The position numbers and the translations under genes were made by a program. The notes beneath the pieces are model-generated. The model worked only from the letters and a program-made list of their open reading frames with translations, was not told where the DNA came from and did not search any database. A stretch of 64,000 bases of DNA from Natrinema zhouii (GTDB taxonomy: Archaea; Halobacteriota; Halobacteria; Halobacteriales; Natrialbaceae): assembly GCF_013456555.2 (NCBI RefSeq), contig NZ_CP084882.1:310001-374000 (forward strand). The letters are read 5' to 3'. Positions within the stretch are counted from its first letter, which is position 1. Every line of letters begins with the position of its first letter. Shown in pieces: positions 8,941 to 18,104 of the stretch.

Positions 8941-11175
8941 TCAACGTCGTGAGTCGGTCGTTCGATCGGTCGATTCATCCGTGCCGTCGGGGTCGGACCC
9001 GTCGACATCGATCTTCGCAGCCGCTTGGGGTCTTGCCTCCTCCGCGTCCGCCAGTTCCTCGGCGTACAGACACCGCGACCGTCCCTCACCGACAGACTCG
9101 AGCGCCGGCTCGCGGCGGGCACACTCTTCCGTGGCAACGGGACAGCGCGGGTGAAAGGCACAGCCCGACGGCGGGTCGGTCGGGCTCGGTGGCTCGCCGG
9201 CGAGCGCGTCTCGGTCCGTGATCTCGGTCCGACCGGCGTCGAACCGCTCGGCCGACGACGAGTCAAGCAACGTCTTCGTGTACGGGTGCGTCGGGTTCGA
9301 GAGCGTTTGATCCGCGGGGCCGACCTCGACGAGTTGCCCGAGGTACATCACCGCGACCCGGTCCGCGACGTGGCGGACGACATCGAGGTCGTGGGAGACG
9401 AACAGGTACGCGAGGCCGAGGTCGGCCTGCAGGTCGGCGAGCAGGTTGCAAATGGTCGCTTGCGTCGACACGTCGAGGGCGACCGTCGGTTCGTCCAGAA
9501 CGAGCACAGACGGCTCGAGCGCGAGCGAACGGGCGAGTGCGACCCGCTGGCGCTGGCCGCCCGATAGCTGGCGCGGGTACCGGTCGGCGGCTGCGGGTGA
9601 GAGCCCGACGAGCGAGCGCAGGTCGTCGACGTGGTCCTCGCGGCGGGTCGAGTCCCAGCCGGCCTCAAGTAGCGGCTCGGCGATCGACTCGCGGACCGTC
9701 CGTTTCGGATCGAGGCTCGCGCCGGGGTTCTGGAAGACGACGCCGATCTCGGACAGCTGATCGGCCGTTCGCGTCTCGACGCTCCCGACGGGCCGATCCC
9801 GGAGTCGAACCGTTCCGGCGGTCGGCTCCTCGAGGCCCGCGATCACTCGCGCGAGCGTCGATTTGCCACAGCCGCTCTCGCCGACGAGTCCGACGGTCTC
9901 CCCCGGTCGAAGCTCGAGGGAGACGCCGTCGACGGCCGGGATGCGCTCGTCGTTCCCGAGGAGTCGATCAACGAGCGCGTCCGACCGTCGGAACGACTTT
10001 TCGACGGCGTCGAGGGCGACGATCGGTCGGTCGGCCGTCGCGGTCTCCACAGCGTCGCTCGTCGTGCGAGCGCTCGCATCCGTTCCGCCGTCGACGGCTA
10101 TCGATCGGTCGCTCGTCGAGGCTCCCTTCGTCGAACCTATCACCGACTCGAGCGAGCGTTCGCGGGCGGTGGGAACGCCACATCGGGTCGTGTGATCGTC
10201 GCCGACCGAGACGACCGGCTGGGCTGTGGCGTGACAGTCGGGCGTCGCCGACGGACAGCGGTCAGCGAACACACAGCCCGTAGAAGGCGGGGAACCGCCG
10301 GGCGGCGTCCCATCCACCGTCGGCAGCCGTGATTGTGACTCCAACCGATGGGGGAGACAGCCCACCAGCGCTTTCGTGTAGGGATGGGACGGGTTCGACC
10401 GCAATCGGTCGGTTGGCCCCTGTTCGACGACCACGCCATCGTACATGACGACGATCCGGTCGCACACTGCCGAGACGACGCCCAGATCGTGGCTGATCAG
10501 CAACACACTCATGTCATGCTCGTCGTTGAGTTCGGCCAGTCGCTCGAGAATCGCCGCCTGGGTCGTGGTATCCAGCGCGGTCGTCGGCTCGTCGGCGATC
10601 AACACCGACGGCTGCCGGGCGAGTGCGATCGCGAGCATTGCCCGCTGGCGCATCCCGCCGCTGAACTGGTGGGGGTAAGCATCGATTCGCTCTTCGGGAC
10701 GGGGGATGCCGACGGTCTCCATCAGCTCGAGGACCTCCTCGCGTCGCGCCCGCGAGCGCAGTCGCGAACTCGCGCCGAATGCGAGTTCCCTAAAAAACGG
10801 CTGGCGGTCTGGATCGCGGTGGACTCGACGAGCTTCGGCGATCTGCTCGCCGACGGTGTAGACGGGATTGAGCGTCGTCGACGGGTCCTGAAACACCATC
10901 GCGAGCTCCCGGCCCCGGAGCCGGCGCAACGTCCGGTCGTCGGCGGTCGTCAGTTCCCGCCCGTCGTACCGGACACTCCCGCCGACGATCTCGCCCGGAT
11001 CCTCGAGTCGGACGATCGATCTCGCGGTGACGGACTTACCACAGCCGCTCTCGCCGACGAGGCCGACGATCTCGCCGGCGTCGATCCGGAACGACGCGCC
11101 GTTGACCGCGTGGACCGGCTCCGGCTCCGTTCTGAACCGCACGCGGAGGTCGTCGACCTCGAGTGATCCGGTCAT
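8941..11175 (-). CDS. Fused DppD-DppF-type ABC transporter ATPase
   Basis: 744 aa with two complete nucleotide-binding domains. Domain 1: Walker A GESGCGKSVTAR, signature FSGGMRQR, Walker B VLIADEPTTALD, then the family-specific oligopeptide C terminus with HPYTKALVGCLPH and a Cys-containing segment (GCVFADRCPSATPDC). A linker of about 70 residues follows. Domain 2: Walker A GESGCGKSTLAR, signature LSGGQRQR, Walker B VLVLDEPTVALD, and the same kind of C terminus with GCAFHPRCPVATEEC. Most systems use two separate genes (dppD, dppF); here they are fused. The start codon abuts the stop of the upstream permease gene. The two Cys-rich tails resemble those reported to bind Fe-S in this subfamily. 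Confidence 0.9.
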   Translation of the reverse strand: MTGSLEVDDLRVRFRTEPEPVHAVNGASFRIDAGEIVGLVGESGCGKSVTARSIVRLEDPGEIVGGSVRYDGRELTTADDRTLRRLRGRELAMVFQDPSTTLNPVYTVGEQIAEARRVHRDPDRQPFFRELAFGASSRLRSRARREEVLELMETVGIPRPEERIDAYPHQFSGGMRQRAMLAIALARQPSVLIADEPTTALDTTTQAAILERLAELNDEHDMSVLLISHDLGVVSAVCDRIVVMYDGVVVEQGPTDRLRSNPSHPYTKALVGCLPHRLESQSRLPTVDGTPPGGSPPSTGCVFADRCPSATPDCHATAQPVVSVGDDHTTRCGVPTARERSLESVIGSTKGASTSDRSIAVDGGTDASARTTSDAVETATADRPIVALDAVEKSFRRSDALVDRLLGNDERIPAVDGVSLELRPGETVGLVGESGCGKSTLARVIAGLEEPTAGTVRLRDRPVGSVETRTADQLSEIGVVFQNPGASLDPKRTVRESIAEPLLEAGWDSTRREDHVDDLRSLVGLSPAAADRYPRQLSGGQRQRVALARSLALEPSVLVLDEPTVALDVSTQATICNLLADLQADLGLAYLFVSHDLDVVRHVADRVAVMYLGQLVEVGPADQTLSNPTHPYTKTLLDSSSAERFDAGRTEITDRDALAGEPPSPTDPPSGCAFHPRCPVATEECARREPALESVGEGRSRCLYAEELADAEEARPQAAAKIDVDGSDPDGTDESTDRTTDSRR

Positions 11176-12111
11176 TCAGGTTCGCCTCCGCTTGCCGTCA
11201 TCTACGTGGTCTGGATCCAGGATGTCCCGCAGGCCGTCGCCGAGGACGTTGAAGCCGACGACGGTCAGCGCGATCGCAGCGCCCGGTGCGGTGATAAGCC
11301 ATGGAGCCGACCGAAGGTAGTTTCGTCCGTTGGCGATCATCGTTCCCCACTCCGCCGTCGGCGGCTGAGCGCCGAGACCGAGGAACGACAGCCCCGCAGC
11401 CGCAAGGACGACGGTCCCGAGGTTGAGCGTCGCGAGGACGACGACGGGGCCGGCGATGTTTGGCAGCAGATGCCGGGTAACGATCCGTCGACGCGGCGTG
11501 CCGTAGAGCCGGGCTGACTCGACGTACGGACGGTCTATGACGGCGAGAGCGCTCCCGCGAACGACTCGCGCGTACGTCGCCCAGCCGACGACTGAGAGCG
11601 CGATGACGACGTTCGTCAAGCTCGGCCCGAGCACGCCGGCGATCACGAGCGCCAAGACAAGTCCCGGAAACGCGAGTTGGGCGTCGACCAACCGCATCAG
11701 GGCGGTGTCGACCAGTCGGCTACCGGTCGCCGCGAGCAGCCCAATCGCCGTCCCGATAGCGAGCCGCACGAGCGTCGCGACGACCGACAGCGCGAGCGAG
11801 ATCCGCGCCCCGTAGACGAGTCGTGTCGCGACGTCGCGACCGAGCGCGTCGGTTCCCAGCGGATGGGCGAGTGACGGCCCCTCGAGGCGAGCACCGAGGG
11901 CCTGAGCGGTCGGATCGTACGGCGAGAGCACCGGTCCGACGAACGCGACGATCCCCAGCAAGCAAACGACCCCGCCGCCGAACCGGAGTTGCGCGTTCGT
12001 CCGCAGTCCACGACCGGCATCGAATCGCTGCCGGATCAGCCGAAGAGGGCGCTCTACGAGCGCCCATAGTTGGTACCTCGATTCGGCGTGTCTGTTCTCG
12101 CGGTCGCTCAT
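11176..12111 (-). CDS. Peptide ABC transporter permease, DppC type
   Basis: 311 aa. An N-terminal helix (GGVVCLLGIVAFVGPVLSPYD) is followed by the extracytoplasmic segment and the BPD_transp_1 core with about five helices. The EAA-type loop that contacts the ATPase is visible near 'YVESARLYGTPRRRIVTRH'. The C terminus has GLGAQPPTAEWGTMI, characteristic of the DppC/OppC subfamily. It overlaps the upstream permease gene by 4 bases (ATGA-type) and abuts the ATPase gene, which is good evidence for a single transcript and coupled translation. Confidence 0.9.
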   Translation of the reverse strand: MSDRENRHAESRYQLWALVERPLRLIRQRFDAGRGLRTNAQLRFGGGVVCLLGIVAFVGPVLSPYDPTAQALGARLEGPSLAHPLGTDALGRDVATRLVYGARISLALSVVATLVRLAIGTAIGLLAATGSRLVDTALMRLVDAQLAFPGLVLALVIAGVLGPSLTNVVIALSVVGWATYARVVRGSALAVIDRPYVESARLYGTPRRRIVTRHLLPNIAGPVVVLATLNLGTVVLAAAGLSFLGLGAQPPTAEWGTMIANGRNYLRSAPWLITAPGAAIALTVVGFNVLGDGLRDILDPDHVDDGKRRRT

Positions 12112-13055
12112 CGGCGCTCACCCCGTCCGCGTTTGATCCGTGGATCGAGCGCAACGTACGCGAGATCGACGAGATGGTTCGTCACGACGAAGACGAAGGC
12201 AGTCACGAGCACGATTCCCTGGACGATTGGATAGTCGCGTGCGAAGATGGCATCGACCAGCAGTGTGCCGAGGCCGGGTCGCTGGAAGACGACTTCGACG
12301 ACGACGGCCCCGTTGAGCACGAAGCCGAACTGAAGGCCGACCATCGTCACGACGGGGACCAGCGCGTTTCGCAGCGCGTGTTTGTAGACGACGAGACGCT
12401 CGCGGACCCCCTTCGAGCGCGCGGTCGCGACGTAGTTGGCCTCGAGGACGTCGAGCATCGACGCACGGATGAGGCGGGTAAGTATCGCGGCCATGCCGGT
12501 GCCGAGAGTGATCGCGGGAAGCACGAGATGGGCGAGCGTCCCGACGCCGGAGACTGGCGTTAGCCCGAGCCAGAGCGAGCATACGAGGATCAACACGTAT
12601 CCGAGCCAGAAGTTCGGCATCGAGACGCCGATGAGCGCGGTGAACTGACTGGTGCGGTCGATCCAGGTGTCCCGGTAGACGGCGCTCAGCACGCCTGTCG
12701 GGACGGCGAGCAACAACGAGACGGCGATCGCCGCCAGCGCGAGTTCGAGCGTGTTCGGCAGGTACTCGAGCAACAGCGATGTGACGGGTTCGGACCGATA
12801 GTACGATGTCCCGAGGTCGCCCTGGAGAGCGTCGCCGAGCCACGAGAGGTACCGGGTGAGGAACGGTTCGTCGAGTCCGTGTTCGGTGCGGAAGGCCTCA
12901 ACTTCGTGCTCCGACGGCGAACTCTGTCGCTGCTCTCGCAGGATCGTGTGGGCCGGGTCGCCAGGCGTGAGAATAACGAATCCGTACGTGATCACCGACA
13001 CGAACATCATGACGGCCGTCAGTGAGCCGAGTCGAGCGAGGAGCGTTCGTATCAT
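12108..13055 (-). CDS. Peptide ABC transporter permease, DppB type
   Basis: About 315 aa from the ATG at 13055 (MIRTLLARLG). A GTG nine codons upstream is possible but family proteins begin here. Six membrane helices are expected. The DppB landmarks are present: TPGDPAHTILRE near residue 35, 'GLDEPFLTRYLSWLGDALQGD' and the EAA loop 'VLEANYVATARSKGVRER'. It is the first gene of the operon dppB-dppC-dppDF-dppA. No clear TATA box could be picked with confidence in the 300 bases upstream. Confidence 0.9.
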   Translation of the reverse strand: MIRTLLARLGSLTAVMMFVSVITYGFVILTPGDPAHTILREQRQSSPSEHEVEAFRTEHGLDEPFLTRYLSWLGDALQGDLGTSYYRSEPVTSLLLEYLPNTLELALAAIAVSLLLAVPTGVLSAVYRDTWIDRTSQFTALIGVSMPNFWLGYVLILVCSLWLGLTPVSGVGTLAHLVLPAITLGTGMAAILTRLIRASMLDVLEANYVATARSKGVRERLVVYKHALRNALVPVVTMVGLQFGFVLNGAVVVEVVFQRPGLGTLLVDAIFARDYPIVQGIVLVTAFVFVVTNHLVDLAYVALDPRIKRGRGERR

Positions 13056-13364
13056 GGTAGCGCCGTCAGCCGTCTTCACCACCGTTGGAATCGACGGACT
13101 GTCCGGTACTCGAGGGGCGGAACTGATATCGATCGGCCGTCGCCGCTCCGTGACCGCTCAATCGGTTGTGCGAGGTCGATCGCAGCCGACGTGTTTTGGG
13201 CGTCCCGACGAAGCGCGATGCACTCAGAGATTCGGGATCAGTGTATTTCACCACAATTCAAATTTAGTTACTGAAACCTAGTTTGTATAAGTTGTGTTTC
13301 CTGACGGTACACCTGATAATAGATGACGGACTCACTGGATCCGCTCTCGGGCTGTACCTGCTGA

Positions 13365-14932
13365 ATGACTGAGAACCACACGGGCATCGAAATTATCCAA
13401 CAGCTTCAAATAGGCAACTCGCTGCCATTGAGCATCGCTAAGAGTATGATTCGAACCGAATATCTCAATGATAGCTATTCAGAGTGGCACCCCGCTCCGG
13501 ACTCGTTTCTCGGAATGGTTCGACTCCTCATCTACCGGGAGATTACGGGAGAGAGCTATCGAGCTCTGACTCGGTATCAAGAACTTGCCGAGCCGTTCGA
13601 GCTGGAGCATATCCCTGATGTATCTGTGCTGTCTCGGACATGGCGCAATCGCTTCGATGACGGTGTCCGAGAGTTCATTCGGAGTACTGCTCACTTCGTC
13701 GTCAAAGAAGTCCACAACCGGGAGTTCTCAGCTCCTTCCGTCCGCCCGAAAAGTGAGGTTGTCGACGAGGAAAATCATTCTACTAAAGACGACGAGGAAG
13801 CTGGTCGAGGATTCACTGACGAACAAATCCACCGAACCACGCGCCTCGCACGGGATCACGGCTTCAACGAGTTCGATTCAGGTCGCACCGCGAATGCTAC
13901 GTATGGAGACACGCAGTTCTTCGAGTTACAAACGTTCATGGGGATGGTCGGCTGTGGGACGCCACAGGGCGCAGCACGCTTCCAATACCGGCGTGGGACC
14001 GACTACGGTCCCCACGGGGATACCCATCTCCGAGCGATCAAGCAGTTCGACCTGGAGACACTCATCGAAGGATTCGATGCGGCGACCGACCGGCTTCTTT
14101 CGGTCATCGCATCTGAAGCGTCCTTTCGCCGACCGGTGACCGCCGCGATCGACATCACGACCATCCCATATTACGGCGGCGTTGAGGGGATGTCGATGGT
14201 TAGCGGCACGAAAGAGCAGGAGCGTCGTGCGTTCAAATTCGCGACTTTGTCGATCGTTCGGCAGAACATCCCGCTGGTACTCGGTGTAGAGTCGATTCGA
14301 GAGAGTTCAGAATGGGACAGCAATCCTCCGAATAAGATTCATCGTATCGTCCGACGCCTGGTGAAGCGAGCACAGGAACACGTCCCCATCGAGACGATGC
14401 TGTGTGACCGCGAGTTCGACTCCCAGCAGGTCTTGCAGACGTGCTCGAATCTCGGAGTGAACTACCTGATCCCGAAACGGATCAACAGCACGAGCGGGAG
14501 GTCATTGAGACGATGGACGACGACGAACAGGAAGTCACCGTGGAACCGGCCTCCGTCAGCGTCGAAGCAGGAAGCCACTCAATGCGGTTCTTGTATGTGC
14601 CGTCGACGAAAGGCGATGGCACAGCTGTCTTCGCGACGAATCTTAAGGTCGGACCGGGCGAGGCAGAGATGTTCTGTCGACGGTACAGCCGCCGCTGGCA
14701 GATCGAAAACGAATACAAGAACATCAAGCACGACTTCCTCGCGAAGACCTCGTCGAGGAACTACCGGGTACGGCTGTTCTACTTCGTGTTTGCCGTGCTG
14801 CTGTACAATATCTGGCGACTCACCGACTTTCTGCTGAAAGCTGGTGTTGACAGAGAGATGGACTACGCACCAATCTTGACTGCCGGCGAGTGTGTAGAAC
14901 TCATCGCCTCGGCGCTGATTCCGCCTGACTAA
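13365..14932 (+). pseudogene. IS4-family transposase gene with a frameshift
   Basis: The first frame runs from 13365 and carries family sequence to about codon 375 (NYLIPKRIN near 14485). The family continues in another frame (HEREVIETMDDDEQEV to the stop at 14932). A one-base shift between about 14480 and 14510 joins them. DDE candidates are visible: 'TAAIDITTIPYYGG' for the first Asp and 'METMLCDREFDSQQV'-type sequence (ETMLCDREFDS) for the second. The third is the IS4 YREK motif, exact in YSRRWQIENEYKNIK. Terminal inverted repeats and target duplication could not be fixed by eye in the flanks (13255-13364; 14933-15010). No slippery heptamer was seen, so I treat the shift as inactivating. 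Confidence 0.8.
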
Positions 14933-15566
14933 TCGGCTGCGCTCTCGCCAAGTTAGCTGTCCGTGAGTGGAAACGCTATTCAGCAACGGTAAAACCAGGG
15001 CATTTTCTCACATTTGTCTCATCAAAATGTATATAGACGTTCAAGACTGTCTCTTACTGGCGAATAGTATCGCTGGTTAGGATGAATTCACTCTAATACT
15101 GACCCCATCCTTCGAAACTCTGTGAACTCCAGACCTGCCATTTCATGTAGCGATATGTGGTATATGGATGGTATAACTCACTATCCTCAAGAATTTAGTC
15201 CAACAGGATTAGGCCCCGAGATTATGGCCTCGTGACCGATTCTCACGAATGCGGATTCCGGGCAGCAAACTGCTTTCGAGCGCTCTCACCCCCAGTGCGG
15301 TTGCTCGAGAAGTCTTTTGCACACGTCAGTTGAACAGACTTGATTACCTGAATAATTATGATCTTTGAAGTGCCCCGCTGCCGTCGGGTAAGCATGAATT
15401 GTAAACTACCTCACAACGCCGCTTCCTCGGGGTAAAGCCGTCAAGACCGAGGGTTTGAGTTTGCTTTAACCCTCCTCAGCTGAGGTCGGGGCGATGGCGA
15501 AGGAGAAGTTTCGATATAGAATTAATGACCTCAACCTATATTAAGATGAAGCGCGAACCGTATTGT
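14933..15566. other. Intergenic region between the IS4 element and the integrase cassette
   Basis: About 630 bases without a convincing gene. The part from 15365 to 15510 is GC-rich with several short inverted repeats (around GCTTCCTCGGGG and CCGTCAAGACCGAGGG) and could be structured, for instance the right end of a decayed element. The TATATTAAG at 15537 lies about 30 bases before the chosen start of the winged-helix gene and is a plausible TATA box. Confidence 0.35.
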
Positions 15567-16106
15567 ATGACCGAAGATGAATCGAGCTCCGAGGGCCTGA
15601 TGGAACGCCAGACCACGGGTGAAGACCGCGTGCGGATGGTTGCCCGGCAGCTATCGGAGCCGCGAACGGCAAACTGGATCGCCTCCGAAGCAGGCTGGTC
15701 ACACGAGCCGACCAAACGCGTCCTCGAACGACTTGTCGATGATGGCATACTCCATCGTGATGAAACCGGTACTCACACGACGTTTTACCCTGATTACCGC
15801 CGCCAAGCGATGCAGGAGGCGATGCGTCTTCGAGACAGCGGGCACACTGTCGAGGAGCTCACGGACCGCCTCACCGACATGAAGACGCAGATCCGGGACC
15901 GGGAGGATGAGTTCGATGTCAAGTCACCGAACCAGCTTCGCGGGACGCTCGCCAAGGAGTCCCTTGACGCCGACGAGGAAGACCGTCGCCGTGAGATCGC
16001 ACGCGAGTGGGAGCACCTTCAGCGGCGCATCCAGATCGTTGGCTTCGCCATCCGCGAATGGGACTTCCTCGCTCCGACGACAGAGCCTGTCGAGGCCAGC
16101 AGCTAA
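15567..16106 (+). CDS. Winged-helix regulator of a mobile integrase cassette
   Basis: 179 aa from the ATG at 15567. Alternative in-frame ATGs at 15525 and 15546 would add only a few residues, and a TATATTAAG sits about 30 bases upstream of 15567. Residues about 20-75 form a winged helix (RQLSEPRTANWIASEAGW, then KRVLERLVDDGILHRDE) and the rest is helical and charged, with a possible coiled coil around 85-150. Proteins like this often precede integrases in haloarchaeal elements. It is followed after 3 bases by the next gene. I infer a repressor or directionality-type factor for the integrase; no target is visible. Confidence 0.7.
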   Translation: MTEDESSSEGLMERQTTGEDRVRMVARQLSEPRTANWIASEAGWSHEPTKRVLERLVDDGILHRDETGTHTTFYPDYRRQAMQEAMRLRDSGHTVEELTDRLTDMKTQIRDREDEFDVKSPNQLRGTLAKESLDADEEDRRREIAREWEHLQRRIQIVGFAIREWDFLAPTTEPVEASS

Positions 16107-16109
16107 CGG

Positions 16110-16568
16110 ATGTCGGTCCCGCATCCAGGTGGTGATCCGAACGCGAACCTTCACGCCCAACTGAAGCGAGACGTCTTCGGCCGTGTTCCACAGATCACGG
16201 CGGTCAAGGTGGTTCCTGACGATATCGAGGCCAAGCAGCTGCGGGCGATTTTCGATCCGGCTCGCCTTGATCCCCCGACAGGCCCTGATTCGCCAGACCT
16301 AACTGTTAAATGGTATCGGCAGGATCCACACGATTGGTTCCGTATCAATTACACCGACCCGAACACGGGCTTTCACGCTGGCTGGCACCAGGACGAGGAC
16401 CATCCCGATCTCGGACGGACGCATTTCCAGTACTCAGCCGCCGATGAGGAGGACCGCTGGGGAATCACGTTCGAACATGAGACTCCCTCTTTAATCCTCT
16501 GGGAAATCGTCGAAGAACTCCTCGAGGACGTTCGTCCGACATACCAGTACGCGAACGAAGAATCATGA
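16110..16568 (+). CDS. Acidic hypothetical protein of the integrase cassette
   Basis: 152 aa, no known catalytic motif. The middle is rich in aromatic, His and Asp residues (TVKWYRQDPHDWFRIN; GFHAGWHQDEDHPDLGR), suggesting a small beta-rich binding domain. It starts 3 bases after the winged-helix gene, and its stop overlaps the integrase start by 4 bases (ATGA). This gives a conserved-looking three-gene unit of winged helix, this protein and integrase. Toxin-antitoxin-like or integrase-cofactor roles are both possible; nothing in the sequence decides. Confidence 0.65.
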   Translation: MSVPHPGGDPNANLHAQLKRDVFGRVPQITAVKVVPDDIEAKQLRAIFDPARLDPPTGPDSPDLTVKWYRQDPHDWFRINYTDPNTGFHAGWHQDEDHPDLGRTHFQYSAADEEDRWGITFEHETPSLILWEIVEELLEDVRPTYQYANEES

Positions 16569-16915
16569 CTCCCGATAAGACACCTCGAAAACGCGCCGAT
16601 CAGTCACTCGCGAGTTCCTTCGAGCGATACCTTCAGGCCAAGGGGAAAGGCCGCGGTGGTGACGACGCGAACTACCGACGAAACGCGGCGCGCGAACTCG
16701 AGCGGTGGGGGATCGAGACGCGAACCGCGGTCCAGCGGGGCGATCCCGCCGACGAGATCCTCGCCGCCGAAGACGAGTACGAGCCGACGGCGATTCTCGT
16801 CGGCCCGCGCGGTCACAGCAGGCTCTGCCGACTGTTGCTCGGGAGCGTCTCCGAAGACATCGTCGCCCGGGCGAAAGGGAACGTCATGCTCGTCCCACCG
16901 GACCGGACGACCTGA
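16565..16915 (+). pseudogene. Chimaeric frame: integrase N terminus joined to a UspA C terminus
   Basis: One open frame of 116 codons made of two unrelated gene ends. Codons 1 to about 46 (MTPDKTPRKRADQSLASSF ... NAARELE) read as the N-terminal start of a tyrosine integrase core-binding domain and overlap the cassette gene upstream by ATGA. From about codon 48 (GIETRTAVQRGDPADEIL ... GSVSEDIVARAKGNVMLVP) it is the C-terminal half of a universal stress protein, including the GxRGHS-(9)-GSVSxxIV nucleotide-binding signature. The joint is at or next to CTCGAG at 16697-16702. An integrase C-terminal part reappears at 26.64 kb. The chimaera keeps an open frame by chance and is unlikely to have either function. 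Confidence 0.75.
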
Positions 16916-17072
16916 TGCCCAGGAAGACCTAACACGACCGTCGAGCGACACGCTTTCATCGGCCACATGCAAAGCCATCACCGTACTCTTCGGCGAACGG
17001 GTGTGCGATCGTACTCTCAGCACCTACGAGCACCATGGTATTATGTCGATAGCTACTGGAGTAATTCCCCGT

Positions 17073-17270
17073 ATGGGACTCAACGCGCTCACGCCGCGGC
17101 ACGCGCTCCTAGTCGGGTTACTGGCGTTACTTCCCGTTGGCTGGTTCGCATTCGGGAGGTCGACAACTGGCGGGCTCGTAGCCGCTGTCAACGTCGTGCT
17201 GATCATCGCTGCACTATATGTTGCGTTGGGGCCGGTTGAAACCGGACACGGTACTACAACAACGCGATAA
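17073..17270 (+). CDS. Small two-helix membrane protein linked to ba3 oxidase genes
   Basis: 65 aa from the ATG at 17073 (MGLNALTPRHALLVGLLALL). Another in-frame ATG lies at 17043. Two membrane helices are predicted (about residues 11-27 and 33-52), followed by a short Gly/Thr-rich tail. Small proteins of this pattern are annotated in other haloarchaea as accessory subunits of the cytochrome ba3 oxidase cluster; I recall this from similarity of the first 12 residues and rely on context. It ends 3 bases before the SafE-like gene and shares its direction, forming an operon with it and the copper ATPase. Confidence 0.65.
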   Translation: MGLNALTPRHALLVGLLALLPVGWFAFGRSTTGGLVAAVNVVLIIAALYVALGPVETGHGTTTTR

Positions 17271-17273
17271 CTG

Positions 17274-18089
17274 ATGTCCAGGATCGCGGCCTCCGCCACA
17301 TTCGCAGCTAGCTCTCCGATAGTTTCCGGACCACACGTTGACCTGCTGGTGTTTTTCGTAGTTGGGTTACTCGCCGGGGCGCACTGTCTCGGAATGTGTG
17401 GACCGCTCGTGACGGTGTACGCAGACAGGGTTCGATCAGCTAACCCGACTCAGCGATCGGATACACTCACTCTCTTTGATGTTCGCCAACATGTGCTGTT
17501 CAACCTTGGCCGAGCAGGAAGTTACACTCTACTTGGCGGTATGTTTGTATCATTTGGTGCTCTCGCCTTCGTTTCGATTGACTCCATAACAGAACTCGGC
17601 GACCTCTTTCGCGGAGGAGTGGGTATCCTCATCGGCATTGCGATCATCGTCATCGGAGCATACTATCTCCGGGGGCAACCCGGCATTTCACATAACCTTC
17701 CGCTTGTCGGCACGCTCTATGGACACCTATCGCCAATCGTCAGAGCACGGGTTGACCGTCTCGCCGCGTCCCCTAAAATCATTGTTCTCGGGGGTATCCA
17801 CGGTTTCCTCCCATGCCCCATCATTTTCCCCGCCTATCTCTATGCCTTCGCGCTCGGCGATCCTGTACGCGGTGGGATATCCCTCGGAATACTTGGAATC
17901 GGCACGATTCCGATATTATTCGCCTACGGAACACTCCTCGGTTCGCTGGGCTCGTCAACCCGAATGCGACTGCACCGCGTGCTCGGGGTCTCCTTTCTTG
18001 TCCTCGGGTACGTCCCGCTGCAACACGGATTGGTACTATATGGGATCCACCTTCCACATCCACCTGTTCCGCTCTATCAGCCGCTCTAA
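17274..18089 (+). CDS. SafE/TauE-like membrane protein, copper delivery to oxidase
   Basis: 271 aa with about six membrane helices. The family signature GAHCLGMCGPLV is near residue 37-48 and a second Cys motif, GIHGFLPCPI, is near 178-187. COG2836-type proteins named 'sulfite exporter TauE/SafE' are often found in bacterial cbb3/ccoGHIS clusters next to copper ATPases, where a role in copper or redox handling during oxidase assembly is more likely than sulfite export. It is followed after 15 bases by the copper ATPase, and the same gene order occurs again at 49.1-52.4 kb. The conserved Cys of both motifs could bind Cu(I). Confidence 0.8.
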   Translation: MSRIAASATFAASSPIVSGPHVDLLVFFVVGLLAGAHCLGMCGPLVTVYADRVRSANPTQRSDTLTLFDVRQHVLFNLGRAGSYTLLGGMFVSFGALAFVSIDSITELGDLFRGGVGILIGIAIIVIGAYYLRGQPGISHNLPLVGTLYGHLSPIVRARVDRLAASPKIIVLGGIHGFLPCPIIFPAYLYAFALGDPVRGGISLGILGIGTIPILFAYGTLLGSLGSSTRMRLHRVLGVSFLVLGYVPLQHGLVLYGIHLPHPPVPLYQPL

Positions 18090-18104
18090 ATAATCACCGT
18101 ATCA

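Noticed and set aside
9537..11166. Two long plus-strand frames of 248 and 272 codons
   Set aside because: Antisense of the fused ABC ATPase, in which all Walker and signature motifs are on the minus strand.
14441..14932. Programmed frameshift in the IS4-type transposase
   Set aside because: No slippery heptamer or downstream structure was seen near 14480-14510, and the family normally uses a single frame, so a mutation is the simpler reading.
15365..15510. tRNA or structured non-coding RNA
   Set aside because: GC-rich with small inverted repeats, but no cloverleaf or TPsiC-like arm, and no known RNA family was recognised.
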